DNA from: JBJHBP01 sp050485645
GTDB lineage: Bacteria; Pseudomonadota; Gammaproteobacteria; Steroidobacterales; Rariloculaceae
Length of the DNA stretch: 64,000 nt
Assembly: GCA_050485645.1 (NCBI GenBank)
Contig: JBJHBT010000007.1
Coordinates: 62,001 to 126,000 of the forward strand
Direction of reading: 5' to 3'
Shown: positions 33,005 to 40,590 of the stretch, piece by piece
How positions within the stretch are numbered: the stretch's first letter is position 1
How the letters are laid out: the number at the start of each line of letters is the position of its first letter
Position numbers and translations under genes: made by a program
Notes under the pieces: model-generated
What the model saw: the letters and a program-made list of their open reading frames with translations, nothing else
What the model was told of the DNA's origin: nothing
The model's database searches: none

Positions 33005-33037
33005 AAGAAAAGGCTTCCCGCCGCGAGGGCGGGAAGC
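33005..33037 (-). terminator. Rho-independent terminator between the 33060 gene and DUF3085
   Basis: Perfect 10-bp stem (33013-33022 with 33028-33037) and five-base loop on the minus strand, followed by CTTTTCTTCC. It lies 22 bases after the stop at 33060 and 23 bases before the DUF3085 start. Confidence 0.82.
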
Positions 33038-33059
33038 GACCTTGGGATCAAGGTTGGGG

Positions 33060-33857
33060 TCAGTGCCGGACAGGCTTGCGACCGGACAGGCACTGCACGC
33101 GGATGCGACGCCAGCTTCCGTCGTCGATCAGTCGTTCCAGCGTTTCCCCGAGCGAATCGAAGAACACCTCATCGATTCGTTCGACCAGTTCGCCGTCTCG
33201 ATGCAGTTCCACCGCGTACAGGTCGTCGCCGCGCTCGTAGAGCACGGTGACGCGGCCCTGGAACTTCGCGGTGGCGACAGTGAAGCTGATTGCCGGCGGC
33301 GTCTCGATGATGTCGCTGGGCAGCGGATCGACCCAGGTGAAGTCCCGTGCGCCGGCATCCACCAGCAGGTGGGTGATGCGCCGGAAGCCATCGGGGGCGG
33401 GCAACTGCTCCAGTTGCTGGATGAGTTCCTGCAGCTCGGGACAACGGGGTTGCGGAATCGGCAGCTTCGCCGGTGCGGAGCCGAGTATGAGCCGCCTCAC
33501 CGTGTACGGCTTGCCGTCGGCGGTGAACTCCGTCTGCTCCTCGGGGATGTCTGCACGTTGACCGTCGAAACGGCGTCGGGCATACGGCTGGACTTCGACT
33601 TTGGCGCCTTCGTCGGGCACTTCGGTCACGAGCGTCCGGTCGAGTACCGCGAACTCCGCGCGGCCCGTCTTGACGACGATGGCCTCCGCGGTGGTGGCGA
33701 TCACCTTGCCCTCGAACGGCCTGGGATCGATGTGGAAGCCCAGCGTCGAAACCTTGGGCTGCCCGTCGAAGATGTTGAACTTGAACGTGCGGATGTTGCG
33801 CGGCACATGACCGCAGACCAGCGTCGGCATCTGTGCGCGAATGGCTTGTGTGTCCAT
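33060..33857 (-). CDS. Conserved ICE hypothetical protein, preceded by RNA motif copy C
   Basis: 265 residues, soluble, beta-rich. The N-terminal part (NIRTFKFNIFDGQPKVSTLG, then EGKVIATTAEAIVVKTGRAE) reads like a KOW/OB-type small barrel. The middle is proline-rich and acidic, and the end is basic. I recognise it as a recurrent protein of this ICE family but cannot assign a function. ATG 33857 has AAGGAG upstream and a perfect 8-bp CAAGGGAC / GTCCCTTG leader hairpin. Confidence 0.7.
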   Translation of the reverse strand: MDTQAIRAQMPTLVCGHVPRNIRTFKFNIFDGQPKVSTLGFHIDPRPFEGKVIATTAEAIVVKTGRAEFAVLDRTLVTEVPDEGAKVEVQPYARRRFDGQRADIPEEQTEFTADGKPYTVRRLILGSAPAKLPIPQPRCPELQELIQQLEQLPAPDGFRRITHLLVDAGARDFTWVDPLPSDIIETPPAISFTVATAKFQGRVTVLYERGDDLYAVELHRDGELVERIDEVFFDSLGETLERLIDDGSWRRIRVQCLSGRKPVRH

Positions 33858-33977
33858 GGAAGACTCCTTGTGGAAACCAAGGGACTTCCACCCGGCAAGG
33901 GAGGCATGTCCCTTGAGGGTTGATGACAAAGACGCGAAGCGTCGAGTAGGAAAACAACCAGCGCGATGGATCGCGCC

Positions 33978-34033
33978 GTAGTCTTGAAGGTCGCGACTAC
34001 CTGGGCATGTCGCTGACGGATCAGCGGAACATG
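33978..34033 (-). ncRNA. Two-hairpin structured intergenic motif, copy C
   Basis: As copy B in the distal hairpin. In the proximal hairpin the stem is GTAGTC / GACTAC instead of GTAGCC / GGCTAC, a two-sided change that keeps pairing. It lies 120 bases before ATG 33857, the same spacing as copy A. Confidence 0.65.
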
Positions 34034-34113
34034 GCCGCAGCGTGGCAGGGTCGCCGTGGACGGGCGATCGTCAAACGGTTTCCGTGACCGTCCCTATTCC
34101 TTCGGGGCACACG

Positions 34114-34138
34114 AAAAAAGAGCCCCGCGAAGGGGCTC
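34114..34138 (-). terminator. Rho-independent terminator of the DUF5983 gene
   Basis: Minus-strand stem GAGCCCC / GGGGCTC closed by TTCGC, followed by six U, 16 bases after the DUF5983 stop. Confidence 0.9.
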
Positions 34139-34154
34139 AAGGCAGGCAGGGTGG

Positions 34155-34868
34155 TCAGTCGTCGTAGACGGGCAAGCCGTCCAGTATCTCGGCGTTCGGA
34201 TCGAAGATCAGGATGCGCACATCGGCCAGGGCCGCAAGCTGCATCACCGTGATCAACGGCTGGGGAACGCAGGCGTCCGTCTGGGCGTTGTACAGTGCCT
34301 GGGCATTGCGGCCATCGACGAATTCGAGGTTCGCATCGGTCCAGGGTGTGGCGATCAGCTTCACGCCTACCGCATCGCTGTCGGGCATGCGGAACGCTTC
34401 AAAGAACAGGCCCGTGAGCGTTGAGGCGTCGGCCAGGTCTTCGAGGTACTGCCGCGTTTCCTCGGGAATATGCCCGGAACTAATCTCCCAGCACCGGCTG
34501 TAGTGCCCGGTGGTGAAGCTCAGTCGTCGCACGACCTCGCTGGCCGCTTCCTCCGAGTACGTGTCGCCGACGTGGATCGGCGTGCCGCCGTCATCTGCCA
34601 TGACGGCATAGATCACTGTGCGCGCGATACCACTGCTGCGGCACTGCGCGTCCAGCTCAGCAGGCACGCTCTGACCCTCGGTCACGAGGGTGAAGTCATC
34701 GCAGAACACGCACTCGAACCGCTCGATCTCGTTGTCTTGCAGATGTGACTGCGAGGCGTGCAATGGAAGATAGGTCATCGGGCAGTCGTCGTCGTAGACG
34801 ATGGCGACCAGGCGTTGAATGGAAAGGCGGTCGTAGCCGCGGACGAAAGGATTGGTGTTGGTTGCCAT
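34155..34868 (-). CDS. DUF5983 family protein
   Basis: 237 residues, acidic, soluble. Landmarks are CPMTYLPLHASQSHLQDNEI near the N-terminus, the middle DTYSEEAASEVVRRLSFTTG and a C-terminal half rich in Asp/Leu. It belongs to an uncharacterised family common on ICEs. ATG 34868 follows CAGGAG. In front of it a long nested hairpin (CTCGGG-TTTT-CCCGAG core) ends in seven U. Confidence 0.78.
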   Translation of the reverse strand: MATNTNPFVRGYDRLSIQRLVAIVYDDDCPMTYLPLHASQSHLQDNEIERFECVFCDDFTLVTEGQSVPAELDAQCRSSGIARTVIYAVMADDGGTPIHVGDTYSEEAASEVVRRLSFTTGHYSRCWEISSGHIPEETRQYLEDLADASTLTGLFFEAFRMPDSDAVGVKLIATPWTDANLEFVDGRNAQALYNAQTDACVPQPLITVMQLAALADVRILIFDPNAEILDGLPVYDD

Positions 34869-34985
34869 GATGGGCTCCTGTTGAAAAAAACGCGGAGCCA
34901 CGTCCAAGCGGACGATGGCATCCGCTCGGGAAAACCCGAGTCCGCATGGACCCAGGCGGTTGAAAAAAGAAACGGCTAAGTGAAA

Positions 34986-35378
34986 TCACCAGCCGGTGTA
35001 GTTGAGGATCAGCGCGGCGATGACCTTGCGCCGTTCCAGATCCAAGCCTCCCAGGTCAGACAGGCCGCGGACGCCGACACGCTTGAGCAGCGCGCCGCCG
35101 GTCTCGGCGTTGTAGAAGCTGACCAGCGCGGCCAGAAACACTTTCTCGCCGGAACTCATGACACCGATGGCCTTCTTGATGAGGGCGACGTTCGGGCACA
35201 AGTCCCATTTCTCCACGGCCAGATCGAGGCCTTCCCGGCTGCCGTTGCCGAACAGGCCAGGACCGACCAGCTCGACACCGCGCTTCCAGGCATGGAAAAA
35301 AGCGTGGGGTGCTTGCGAGAAATGCTGCTCGTTGCGCGCGATCTCATCAAAGATCGCCTGCTCGTTCATCGTGTTCAT
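34986..35378 (-). CDS. Conserved ICE hypothetical protein
   Basis: 130 residues, helical and soluble. It contains FFHAWKRGVELVGPGLFGNG and VALIKKAIGVMSSGEKVFLA. No catalytic motif is recognised. It begins 33 bases after the stop of the 35412 gene with CAGGAG upstream and no hairpin in the gap, so the two genes share a transcript. Confidence 0.68.
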   Translation of the reverse strand: MNTMNEQAIFDEIARNEQHFSQAPHAFFHAWKRGVELVGPGLFGNGSREGLDLAVEKWDLCPNVALIKKAIGVMSSGEKVFLAALVSFYNAETGGALLKRVGVRGLSDLGGLDLERRKVIAALILNYTGW

Positions 35379-35411
35379 GATGAAGCTCTCCTGATGATGC
35401 GTGGATAGGGA

Positions 35412-35642
35412 TCACGGGCACGGGCGCTGCGTCCATGCGCCGGTTTCCAGGGCATGGCGGGCGGCCTCGTGGCTCGGGAAATACTCGACGGACTCGCGCG
35501 AGGCGGGGCCGTCGTCGAAGGTGCCGATGTAGTGCCCGGCGGCACTGCGCAGCACCTGCAGAGGCAGGCGTTTGCCCACATAGGCCAGGGCCAGCAAACC
35601 CGAAGGGACTGCGGGCCTGGGTGTGACAGGATCGAAGGACAT
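35412..35642 (-). CDS. Small conserved ICE hypothetical protein, preceded by RNA motif copy D
   Basis: 76 residues, with PSGLLALAYVGKRLPLQVLR and YFPSHEAARHALETGAW. It is the first gene of a two-gene unit with 34986-35378. The ATG at 35642 follows TAGGAG and a nested hairpin (GGGAA / TTCCC with inner GATCCC / GGGAT). Function unknown. Confidence 0.65.
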   Translation of the reverse strand: MSFDPVTPRPAVPSGLLALAYVGKRLPLQVLRSAAGHYIGTFDDGPASRESVEYFPSHEAARHALETGAWTQRPCP

Positions 35643-35793
35643 GGTGCTCTCCTATGGCGATGGGAAGCGCCATATCCCGACGGGATCAGCGATTCCCGCA
35701 GGGTGGAAGAAAGTGCATCGTCGCCAGGGCATGGCGATCGTCCGCGGGGCGATGCGAAGCGGACTGGATCGGTCAGCGCAGTGGAACCGCGCC

Positions 35794-35851
35794 GCAGCCT
35801 TGAATACCGGAGCTGCCTGGGCATGGAGCTGACAACAGTCAGCGCGCATGC
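35794..35851 (-). ncRNA. Two-hairpin structured intergenic motif, copy D
   Basis: The most divergent copy. The proximal stem is GCAGC / GCTGC. The distal hairpin has GCATG / CATGC outer arms and GCTGAC / GTCAGC inner arms. The shared words CTTCAA (here ATTCAA) and GCCCAG are kept. It lies 151 bases before ATG 35642. Confidence 0.6.
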
Positions 35852-35930
35852 GGCATAGGGTCGGAGGCTTGGCGTATGTTGGCGAGCCGAAATCCGCTCG
35901 CGGTGGATGCCCGATTGATCACACGGCGGA

Positions 35931-35964
35931 AAGAAAAGCAGCCGAAGGCGCAAACCTTCGGCTG
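35931..35964 (-). terminator. Orphan rho-independent terminator
   Basis: Minus-strand perfect 10-bp stem (35939-35948 with 35955-35964), six-base loop, then CTTTTCTTT. No gene ends just upstream on this strand, so it must end an untranslated or decayed unit in 35965-36399. Confidence 0.75.
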
Positions 35965-36143
35965 GAGAGGAAGAAACCACCTGTGGGCTGATACAGATTC
36001 AGGCCGTCGTCAAAGCCGTTCGCTGCGTCAACCATCCACTCGGCCCGTATCGTGGCTGGAGCCGACATTCGCTGGCACAAATCCATGCACAAAAGGAACC
36101 CGTTATTCCGCCGGCGGGTACCGGCGCCGAGTACCGTTCACCC

Positions 36144-36204
36144 CGAAGGGTCTCCTGGCGATTCGCTCCCCGTCGATGCGGGCAAACCGCCAGGAGACCC
36201 TTCG
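36144..36204. repeat. Perfect 17-bp inverted repeat with 27-base loop
   Basis: Arms 36144-36160 and 36188-36204 (CGAAGGGTCTCCTGGCG and its complement) are perfectly complementary. The loop itself can form a small CCCG / CGGG stem. It lies about 195 bases downstream of topB on its coding strand and has no U-tract. It could be a structured RNA, a protein-binding site or a folded single-strand DNA site. Confidence 0.7.
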
Positions 36205-36399
36205 ATGCAAACGGAAGAACCCCCGATCAGCGTGAACCGTGCGGCGACGATTCGTCGATGAGCTGCCTTCTCACCACCCGGCCACGGGCCGTGCGGCGTG
36301 CACACCGTTGCAGAAGGAAGGGCGTGCTGGGAGTGCCCCGCAGGGTGCGGGGCGCGCTTCGCCGCCGGGACTGGCGGACGAACTCGTGTCAGTGCCGGG

Positions 36400-38421
36400 T
36401 CAGTTCGCCTTGGGCGATGACTGGCGTCGTGGTTTGCGAGCTGCGGCGCGCCGGCTGCCGGAGGAATCGATGGGCACGGTGCCCTTGCAATCGGGATAGC
36501 GGCTGCACGACCAGAAGGCGCCGTTCTTGCCGCTGCGCTGGCGCGTGGACGCCCCGCATACCGGGCAGGCCGGCCCCTCGGGCAGCTTGATCGACAGGAC
36601 CGCGCCGCGATGCTGCTGCACCAACTGCGCGACCCAGGCCGATTGTTTGTCGATGAAGGTGTCCAGCGTCATCTGGCCGGTCTCGATCATGTCCAGCGCC
36701 TGTTCCCAGATCGCCGTTGTACCGGGATCGGCAATCGCTACCGGCACCGCGTCGATGAGTGTGAAGGCGGTATCCGATGCGCGAATCGCCCGTCCCTTCT
36801 TGACCAGATAGCCGCGGGCCAGCAGGCCGTTGATGATGGCGGCGCGCGTGGCTTCGGTGCCGATACCCGTCGTCTCGCGTAGCTTCGCCTTCAGGCGTGG
36901 ATCGGTGACCAGCTTCGCCACTCCCTTCATCGCCCTGACCAGCTCGCCCTGCGTGTAGGGTTTCGGTGGCTGCGTCTTGAGTGCCTTGAGATCCACCTGG
37001 CCGACGGTGCAGCGTGTGCCGGCAACGAGCGCGGGCAATGTCTGGCTGCGCTGCGCTCTGTCGTCGTCTGCCGTCTCCTGCTGCTTGCCGGGCAGTGCCA
37101 GGTGCCAGCCAGGCGCGACGATCTGCTTGCCCACCGCCTGCAACGATTGCCCGCCGCAGGTAAGCAACGCCATCGTGCGATCGAACTCGTGATGCGGCAG
37201 GAACTGCGCCAGGTAGTGCGCTCGGATCAGCGTGTACACGGTCCGTTCCTTCTCCGACATGGCCGAGAGATTCGTCGGTTCAAGCGTTGGAATGATGCCA
37301 TGGTGGGCCGTCACCTTGCTGTCGTTCCAGGCACGCGAGCGTTGCGTTCGGTCGAGCTTGTCGATCAGCGGGCGCAGACCGGGATCGGTGGCAAGCAAAG
37401 CATCGAGTACCGTCGGCACCTCGGCCAACATGCTTTCGGGCAGGTAGCCCGCGTCGCTGCGTGGATAGGTCGTAGCCTTGTGCACCTCATACAGTGCCTG
37501 GGCGATGTCCAGCGTCTCCTGCACGTCGAGCCCAAAGCGCTTGGAACACACTTCCTGGAGTGTCCCCAGGTCGAACGGCAGCGGCGGTGCCTCGCGCACA
37601 CGCTCGGTCTCCACCGACAGCACCTGTACTTCACGCGCCGCGCGTATGTACTCGACGGCTTGCTGCGCCACCGGCTGTTGCAGGCAACGGCCTGCCTCAT
37701 CCGTGGTGCCATCGGGTGGTATCCAGTTCGCGATGAACGATTGGCCTGCGTCGGACAGCAGGACATCGACAGCCCAATACGGTACGGAGACAAAGCGTGC
37801 GATCTCGCGGTCGCGATCCACCACCAGGCGCAGCGTCGGTGTCTGCACACGGCCGACCGACAGCACGCCTTGATATCCGGCCTGCCTGCCCAGCACGGTG
37901 AACAAGCGGCTGAGGTTCATCCCAATCAACCAGTCTGCCCGCGATCGGGCGAGCGCCGAGTAGTACAGGGGCAGCGTCTCGATCGACGGCTTGAGTGCTT
38001 CGAGTGCTTTGCGAATCGACGCCTCGTTCAGTGCGGACAACCACAGCCGCTGGATCGGTCCGCGATAGCCGCACAGCTCGATGAGCTCGCGGGCGATCAT
38101 CTCGCCCTCGCGATCGGCGTCGGTGGCAATCACCAGCTCGCTGGCTTGGCCGACGAGCTGCTGCACGATCTTGAACTGCGCCGCGGTCGAAGCCTTGACC
38201 TCGATGCGCCAGCGCTCGGGAATAATGGGCAACTGCTCGATGGACCAGCGCCTGTACTGCTCGCCGTAGGCTTCCGGCGGCGCGGCCTCGACCAGATGGC
38301 CGATGCACCAGGTCACCGTCACGCCCGGTCCGCTGTAGCAGCCGGAGCCGCGTTGCCCGGCGCCCAGCACACGGGCGATGTCTTTGCCTTGCGAAGGTTT
38401 TTCGCACAGATATACCCGCAC
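36400..38421 (-). CDS. topB: DNA topoisomerase III (type IA), ICE-borne
   Basis: 673 residues. The N-terminal TOPRIM domain begins MRVYLCEKPSQGKDIARVLG and has the acidic triad region (VIATDADREGEMIA, about 97-110). The central gate has GRVQTPTLRLVVDRDREIA. The catalytic tyrosine is in TTYPRSDAGYLPE (about residue 320). A C-terminal zinc finger of four cysteines (CPVCG ... CSRYPDC) sits at about 618-645. It decatenates or relaxes DNA during element replication and transfer. The start is GTG 38421 after AAGGAG. Its promoter region shares a 20-bp palindrome with the ssb operon. Confidence 0.95.
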   Translation of the reverse strand: MRVYLCEKPSQGKDIARVLGAGQRGSGCYSGPGVTVTWCIGHLVEAAPPEAYGEQYRRWSIEQLPIIPERWRIEVKASTAAQFKIVQQLVGQASELVIATDADREGEMIARELIELCGYRGPIQRLWLSALNEASIRKALEALKPSIETLPLYYSALARSRADWLIGMNLSRLFTVLGRQAGYQGVLSVGRVQTPTLRLVVDRDREIARFVSVPYWAVDVLLSDAGQSFIANWIPPDGTTDEAGRCLQQPVAQQAVEYIRAAREVQVLSVETERVREAPPLPFDLGTLQEVCSKRFGLDVQETLDIAQALYEVHKATTYPRSDAGYLPESMLAEVPTVLDALLATDPGLRPLIDKLDRTQRSRAWNDSKVTAHHGIIPTLEPTNLSAMSEKERTVYTLIRAHYLAQFLPHHEFDRTMALLTCGGQSLQAVGKQIVAPGWHLALPGKQQETADDDRAQRSQTLPALVAGTRCTVGQVDLKALKTQPPKPYTQGELVRAMKGVAKLVTDPRLKAKLRETTGIGTEATRAAIINGLLARGYLVKKGRAIRASDTAFTLIDAVPVAIADPGTTAIWEQALDMIETGQMTLDTFIDKQSAWVAQLVQQHRGAVLSIKLPEGPACPVCGASTRQRSGKNGAFWSCSRYPDCKGTVPIDSSGSRRAAARKPRRQSSPKAN

Positions 38422-38496
38422 GCTCGGCCTCCTTCGTCATGGCGTGGCGTTTCCTGAGACAGGGCCAGCATGGCGGGCGGATGGCGACGTGACAGC

Positions 38497-38526
38497 AAAC
38501 AAGCCGGACTTGCACCAGACCGGCTT
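38497..38526 (-). terminator. Probable terminator hairpin downstream of ssb
   Basis: Stem AAGCCGG / CCGGCTT with a 12-base loop, followed on the minus strand by GTTTG. The U-tract is weak. It sits between the ssb stop (38669) and topB. Confidence 0.45.
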
Positions 38527-38578
38527 TCAGCAGGCGCTCGGATGGTCGGGTGAGTGGAAGCCAGCGGAACGTGGCAGA

Positions 38579-38598
38579 GCTATACCACTGGTATAAAC
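38579..38598. promoter_or_regulatory. Shared palindromic operator upstream of topB
   Basis: The sequence GCTATACCACTGGTATAAAC contains the perfect 15-bp palindrome TATACCA-C-TGGTATA (38581-38595). The same 20 bases occur at 40546-40565. Here it is 158 bases upstream of the topB start, inside the expected promoter region. Confidence 0.6.
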
Positions 38599-38668
38599 CG
38601 CGCACGACTGGCGCACGGTGAGCGGCTGACGGCTGGTCCAGCCGCTCACTCGGCACTAGGCACCAGGG

Positions 38669-39067
38669 TTACTCGTCGGGAGACTGGTCGGCGGTCTGGC
38701 CCTTGACGCTCACCGTCACGCTTTCGATCCGGTACGGCAGGATGCCCACGCGGCGGGCCTCGATCTTGAAGGTCACGCGCTCGTTCTCGTCGGCGTCCTC
38801 CCACTCGTCGCGCACGGCGCGGCCTTCGACCAGTACGCGCATGCCTTTTTGGTACAGGGTCTGCCAGTGTTCGACGTCGCGGTGCCACAGCTCGACCGGC
38901 GCCCAAAAGCCGCCCCGGTCTTCGTATTCGCCATCCTTCCGTGGAATCGGGTTGTCGAAATAGACGTTCAAGCGCAACAAGCGGCGGGGTTCCTCGTTGC
39001 CGTTGGGAAACTCGCGGTACTCAGGCGCAGAACCGATATTGCCTTCGCCGTAGAAGTGGGTGCTCAT
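38669..39067 (-). CDS. ssb: Single-stranded DNA-binding protein
   Basis: 132 residues, one OB fold: GEGNIGSAPEYREFPNGNEE, then LRLNVYFDNPIPRKDGEYED and the strand EDRGGFWAPVELWHRDVEHW. The tail after the fold is short and lacks the usual DDDIPF tip (it ends TADQSPDE). It coats single-stranded ICE DNA during rolling-circle replication and transfer. ATG 39067 overlaps the DUF3158 stop by four bases. In ICEclc the ssb gene lies next to inrR in an operon that is switched on only in transfer-competent cells. Confidence 0.9.
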   Translation of the reverse strand: MSTHFYGEGNIGSAPEYREFPNGNEEPRRLLRLNVYFDNPIPRKDGEYEDRGGFWAPVELWHRDVEHWQTLYQKGMRVLVEGRAVRDEWEDADENERVTFKIEARRVGILPYRIESVTVSVKGQTADQSPDE

Positions 39068-39615
39068 GGTGCCTCCTGGAGAGTGGTGGGGCGGATCGAA
39101 GTGGCGTGCCCTTCGACACGCCGGTGGTAGATCGCGTCGGCCTGGGCCATCTTGTTGGCGCAGTCCTGGGCTAGCCGGGCGATGCTGTGCGTGAGGCTGA
39201 TCTGCATGTTCAGCGTGATGCGCTGCAGCTCCATCGCATGGAGGTCGTCGATCAGCGAGGCCTGCGTCGCGGGGTCGGTCAGCAGCGCTTCCCACAACGC
39301 GACGCCCATACTGGAACGATCGAGGTTGCGCCAGCGCAGGAAGGTCGTGCCTGCGCCAGTCGGTTGTTGGGCCAGTTGCACGCCAAGCCGGTTGAAGGGA
39401 TGGCCGCGCGCCTGCGACAGCACCCGCCGCTGTGCCAGGGCGATCAAGTCGTCCCGCAGCACATGGCACTGGCTGGCCCAGGCCTCCAAACTCCCCTTAC
39501 CCTTAAAAGGCTTCAAAAGGCCTTTTAGGTAGGCTGCGTGTTCCAGTCGCAGGAAGTCCGCCTGTTCCAACGGCTTGAAGCGCGTCGGTGTGCCGGTAAA
39601 GAGCGAGTCCGTCAT
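39064..39615 (-). CDS. DUF3158 family protein (at the inrR position of ICEclc)
   Basis: 183 residues, helical. Landmarks are FKPLEQADFLRLEHAAYLKG, SLEAWASQCHVLRDDLIALA and FLRWRNLDRSSMGVALWE. It overlaps both neighbours by four bases. Its position next to ssb matches the integrase regulator gene inrR of ICEclc, but the match is by position and I cannot confirm sequence homology. Confidence 0.82.
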   Translation of the reverse strand: MTDSLFTGTPTRFKPLEQADFLRLEHAAYLKGLLKPFKGKGSLEAWASQCHVLRDDLIALAQRRVLSQARGHPFNRLGVQLAQQPTGAGTTFLRWRNLDRSSMGVALWEALLTDPATQASLIDDLHAMELQRITLNMQISLTHSIARLAQDCANKMAQADAIYHRRVEGHATSIRPTTLQEAP

Positions 39616-40397
39616 GCCGGGGCATCCTCGTCGGATGTGGCACCGTCATCGTCCGCATCGTCCGTGTCCTCGCCGGCTGGCGCAGCGGGAGCGGTTACTG
39701 TGTTGGTCTGCCTGCCACCCAGCGGCGAACGGCGAGTGATGGGTGGAGCGAAGCGCGAGCGGCGCGTGCCTTCGAGCACGTCGATCGGCAGTTCGCCGAA
39801 CTTCTCCAGCGCCGTCCGCGCCACGGCATTCTTCGCCGCGAAGTCATCGCGTGTGCAGCCGGAGTAGCGATACTGCTGCGCCAACGAAAACAGGCTGCGC
39901 AATGCATGCCCACCATCGTTGAGCCAGCGTTCCAGGGTGCCGCGATCGATCAGCGCGGTGTGATGCGCCAGAATCAGGCGTCGCGCCAGGTCGTCGTAGT
40001 CGGCCAGCAGGTACACTGCCATGAAGCCGAGCTGGGCATTCACGAACAGCGGCAACTTCACCGGCTGCACGTTCATGTTCTCGCCCAGCGACAGCGCCGG
40101 TGGCACGTCGGCCAAGGCCTGATCGACTTGCTCGCGCAAGGTTTGCAGGCGCGTCTTGGTATCTGCGATCTTGTCTTCGATGCGCAGCATCCAGAAATCG
40201 GAGTACGGATCGTCCTGCTCGGCGCCGCGCTTGAGCTTGTTCATGATGGAGATGAAGCCGTTCAGGCCGATGATGCCGGGCCGGCCTTCGGCGGGCGCGC
40301 GACCGTGCCAGATACGTGAGGCGTGATGGGTGTGCAGCGTCAGTGCCATCGCACTGCGCAGCGCGCCGAGGTTCAGTTGCAGGGGTTCGTTGGCCAT
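39612..40397 (-). CDS. Integrating conjugative element protein, PFL_4669 family (TIGR03761)
   Basis: 261 residues. The N-terminal half contains LRSAMALTLHTHHASRIWHG and GRPGIIGLNGFISIMNKLKR, a family hallmark. The middle is helical, and the last 30 residues are acidic and disordered (EDTDDADDDGATSDEDAPA). It is the first gene of the PFL_4669-DUF3158-ssb operon, whose genes overlap by four bases each. Function is unknown. The upstream 190 bases contain the palindromic operator. Confidence 0.88.
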   Translation of the reverse strand: MANEPLQLNLGALRSAMALTLHTHHASRIWHGRAPAEGRPGIIGLNGFISIMNKLKRGAEQDDPYSDFWMLRIEDKIADTKTRLQTLREQVDQALADVPPALSLGENMNVQPVKLPLFVNAQLGFMAVYLLADYDDLARRLILAHHTALIDRGTLERWLNDGGHALRSLFSLAQQYRYSGCTRDDFAAKNAVARTALEKFGELPIDVLEGTRRSRFAPPITRRSPLGGRQTNTVTAPAAPAGEDTDDADDDGATSDEDAPA

Positions 40398-40545
40398 AGG
40401 GGCAACTCGCTGTAAATGGACGAGTCGCCAGCATTCGCGAACTGCGGAAGGCAGTCAGTCAACAAACCGCATCGGGCCGTCGCCCATTTGGCGAAGTGGG
40501 GATCAGGCTCGGCGCGACGATCGCGCCTGGAAGGCTCCGTGTACC

Positions 40546-40565
40546 GCTATACCACTGGTATAAAC
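40546..40565. promoter_or_regulatory. Shared palindromic operator upstream of the PFL_4669-DUF3158-ssb operon
   Basis: Second copy of GCTATACCACTGGTATAAAC (palindrome 40548-40562), 149 bases upstream of ATG 40397. Nearby is another inverted repeat, GGCGCGA / TCGCGCC (40511-40527). No good -35 hexamer is seen, which fits an activator-dependent promoter. Confidence 0.6.
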
Positions 40566-40590
40566 GGGCGCCGAGACGATCGCGCTGCCA

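Larger units (their letters stand above)
35643..36399. other. Long gene-poor spacer between the accessory block and topB
   Basis: 757 bases without a convincing gene. It holds RNA motif copy D, an orphan terminator (35931-35964) and a long perfect inverted repeat (36144-36204). A 54-codon minus-strand ORF (36086 to about 35922) has no ribosome binding site and runs through the terminator, so I do not call it. The layout would suit a small untranslated RNA ending at the orphan terminator. Confidence 0.5.

Noticed and set aside
29061..35851. CRISPR-like reading of the four repeated motifs
   Set aside because: The copies are kilobases apart, separated by genes, and vary in sequence; there are no regular spacers or cas genes.
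35922..36086. 54-codon ORF downstream of the 17-bp inverted repeat
   Set aside because: No ribosome binding site, and the frame runs through a strong terminator hairpin.
36144..36204. Terminator of topB
   Set aside because: The hairpin is about 195 bases past the stop and has no U-tract on either strand.
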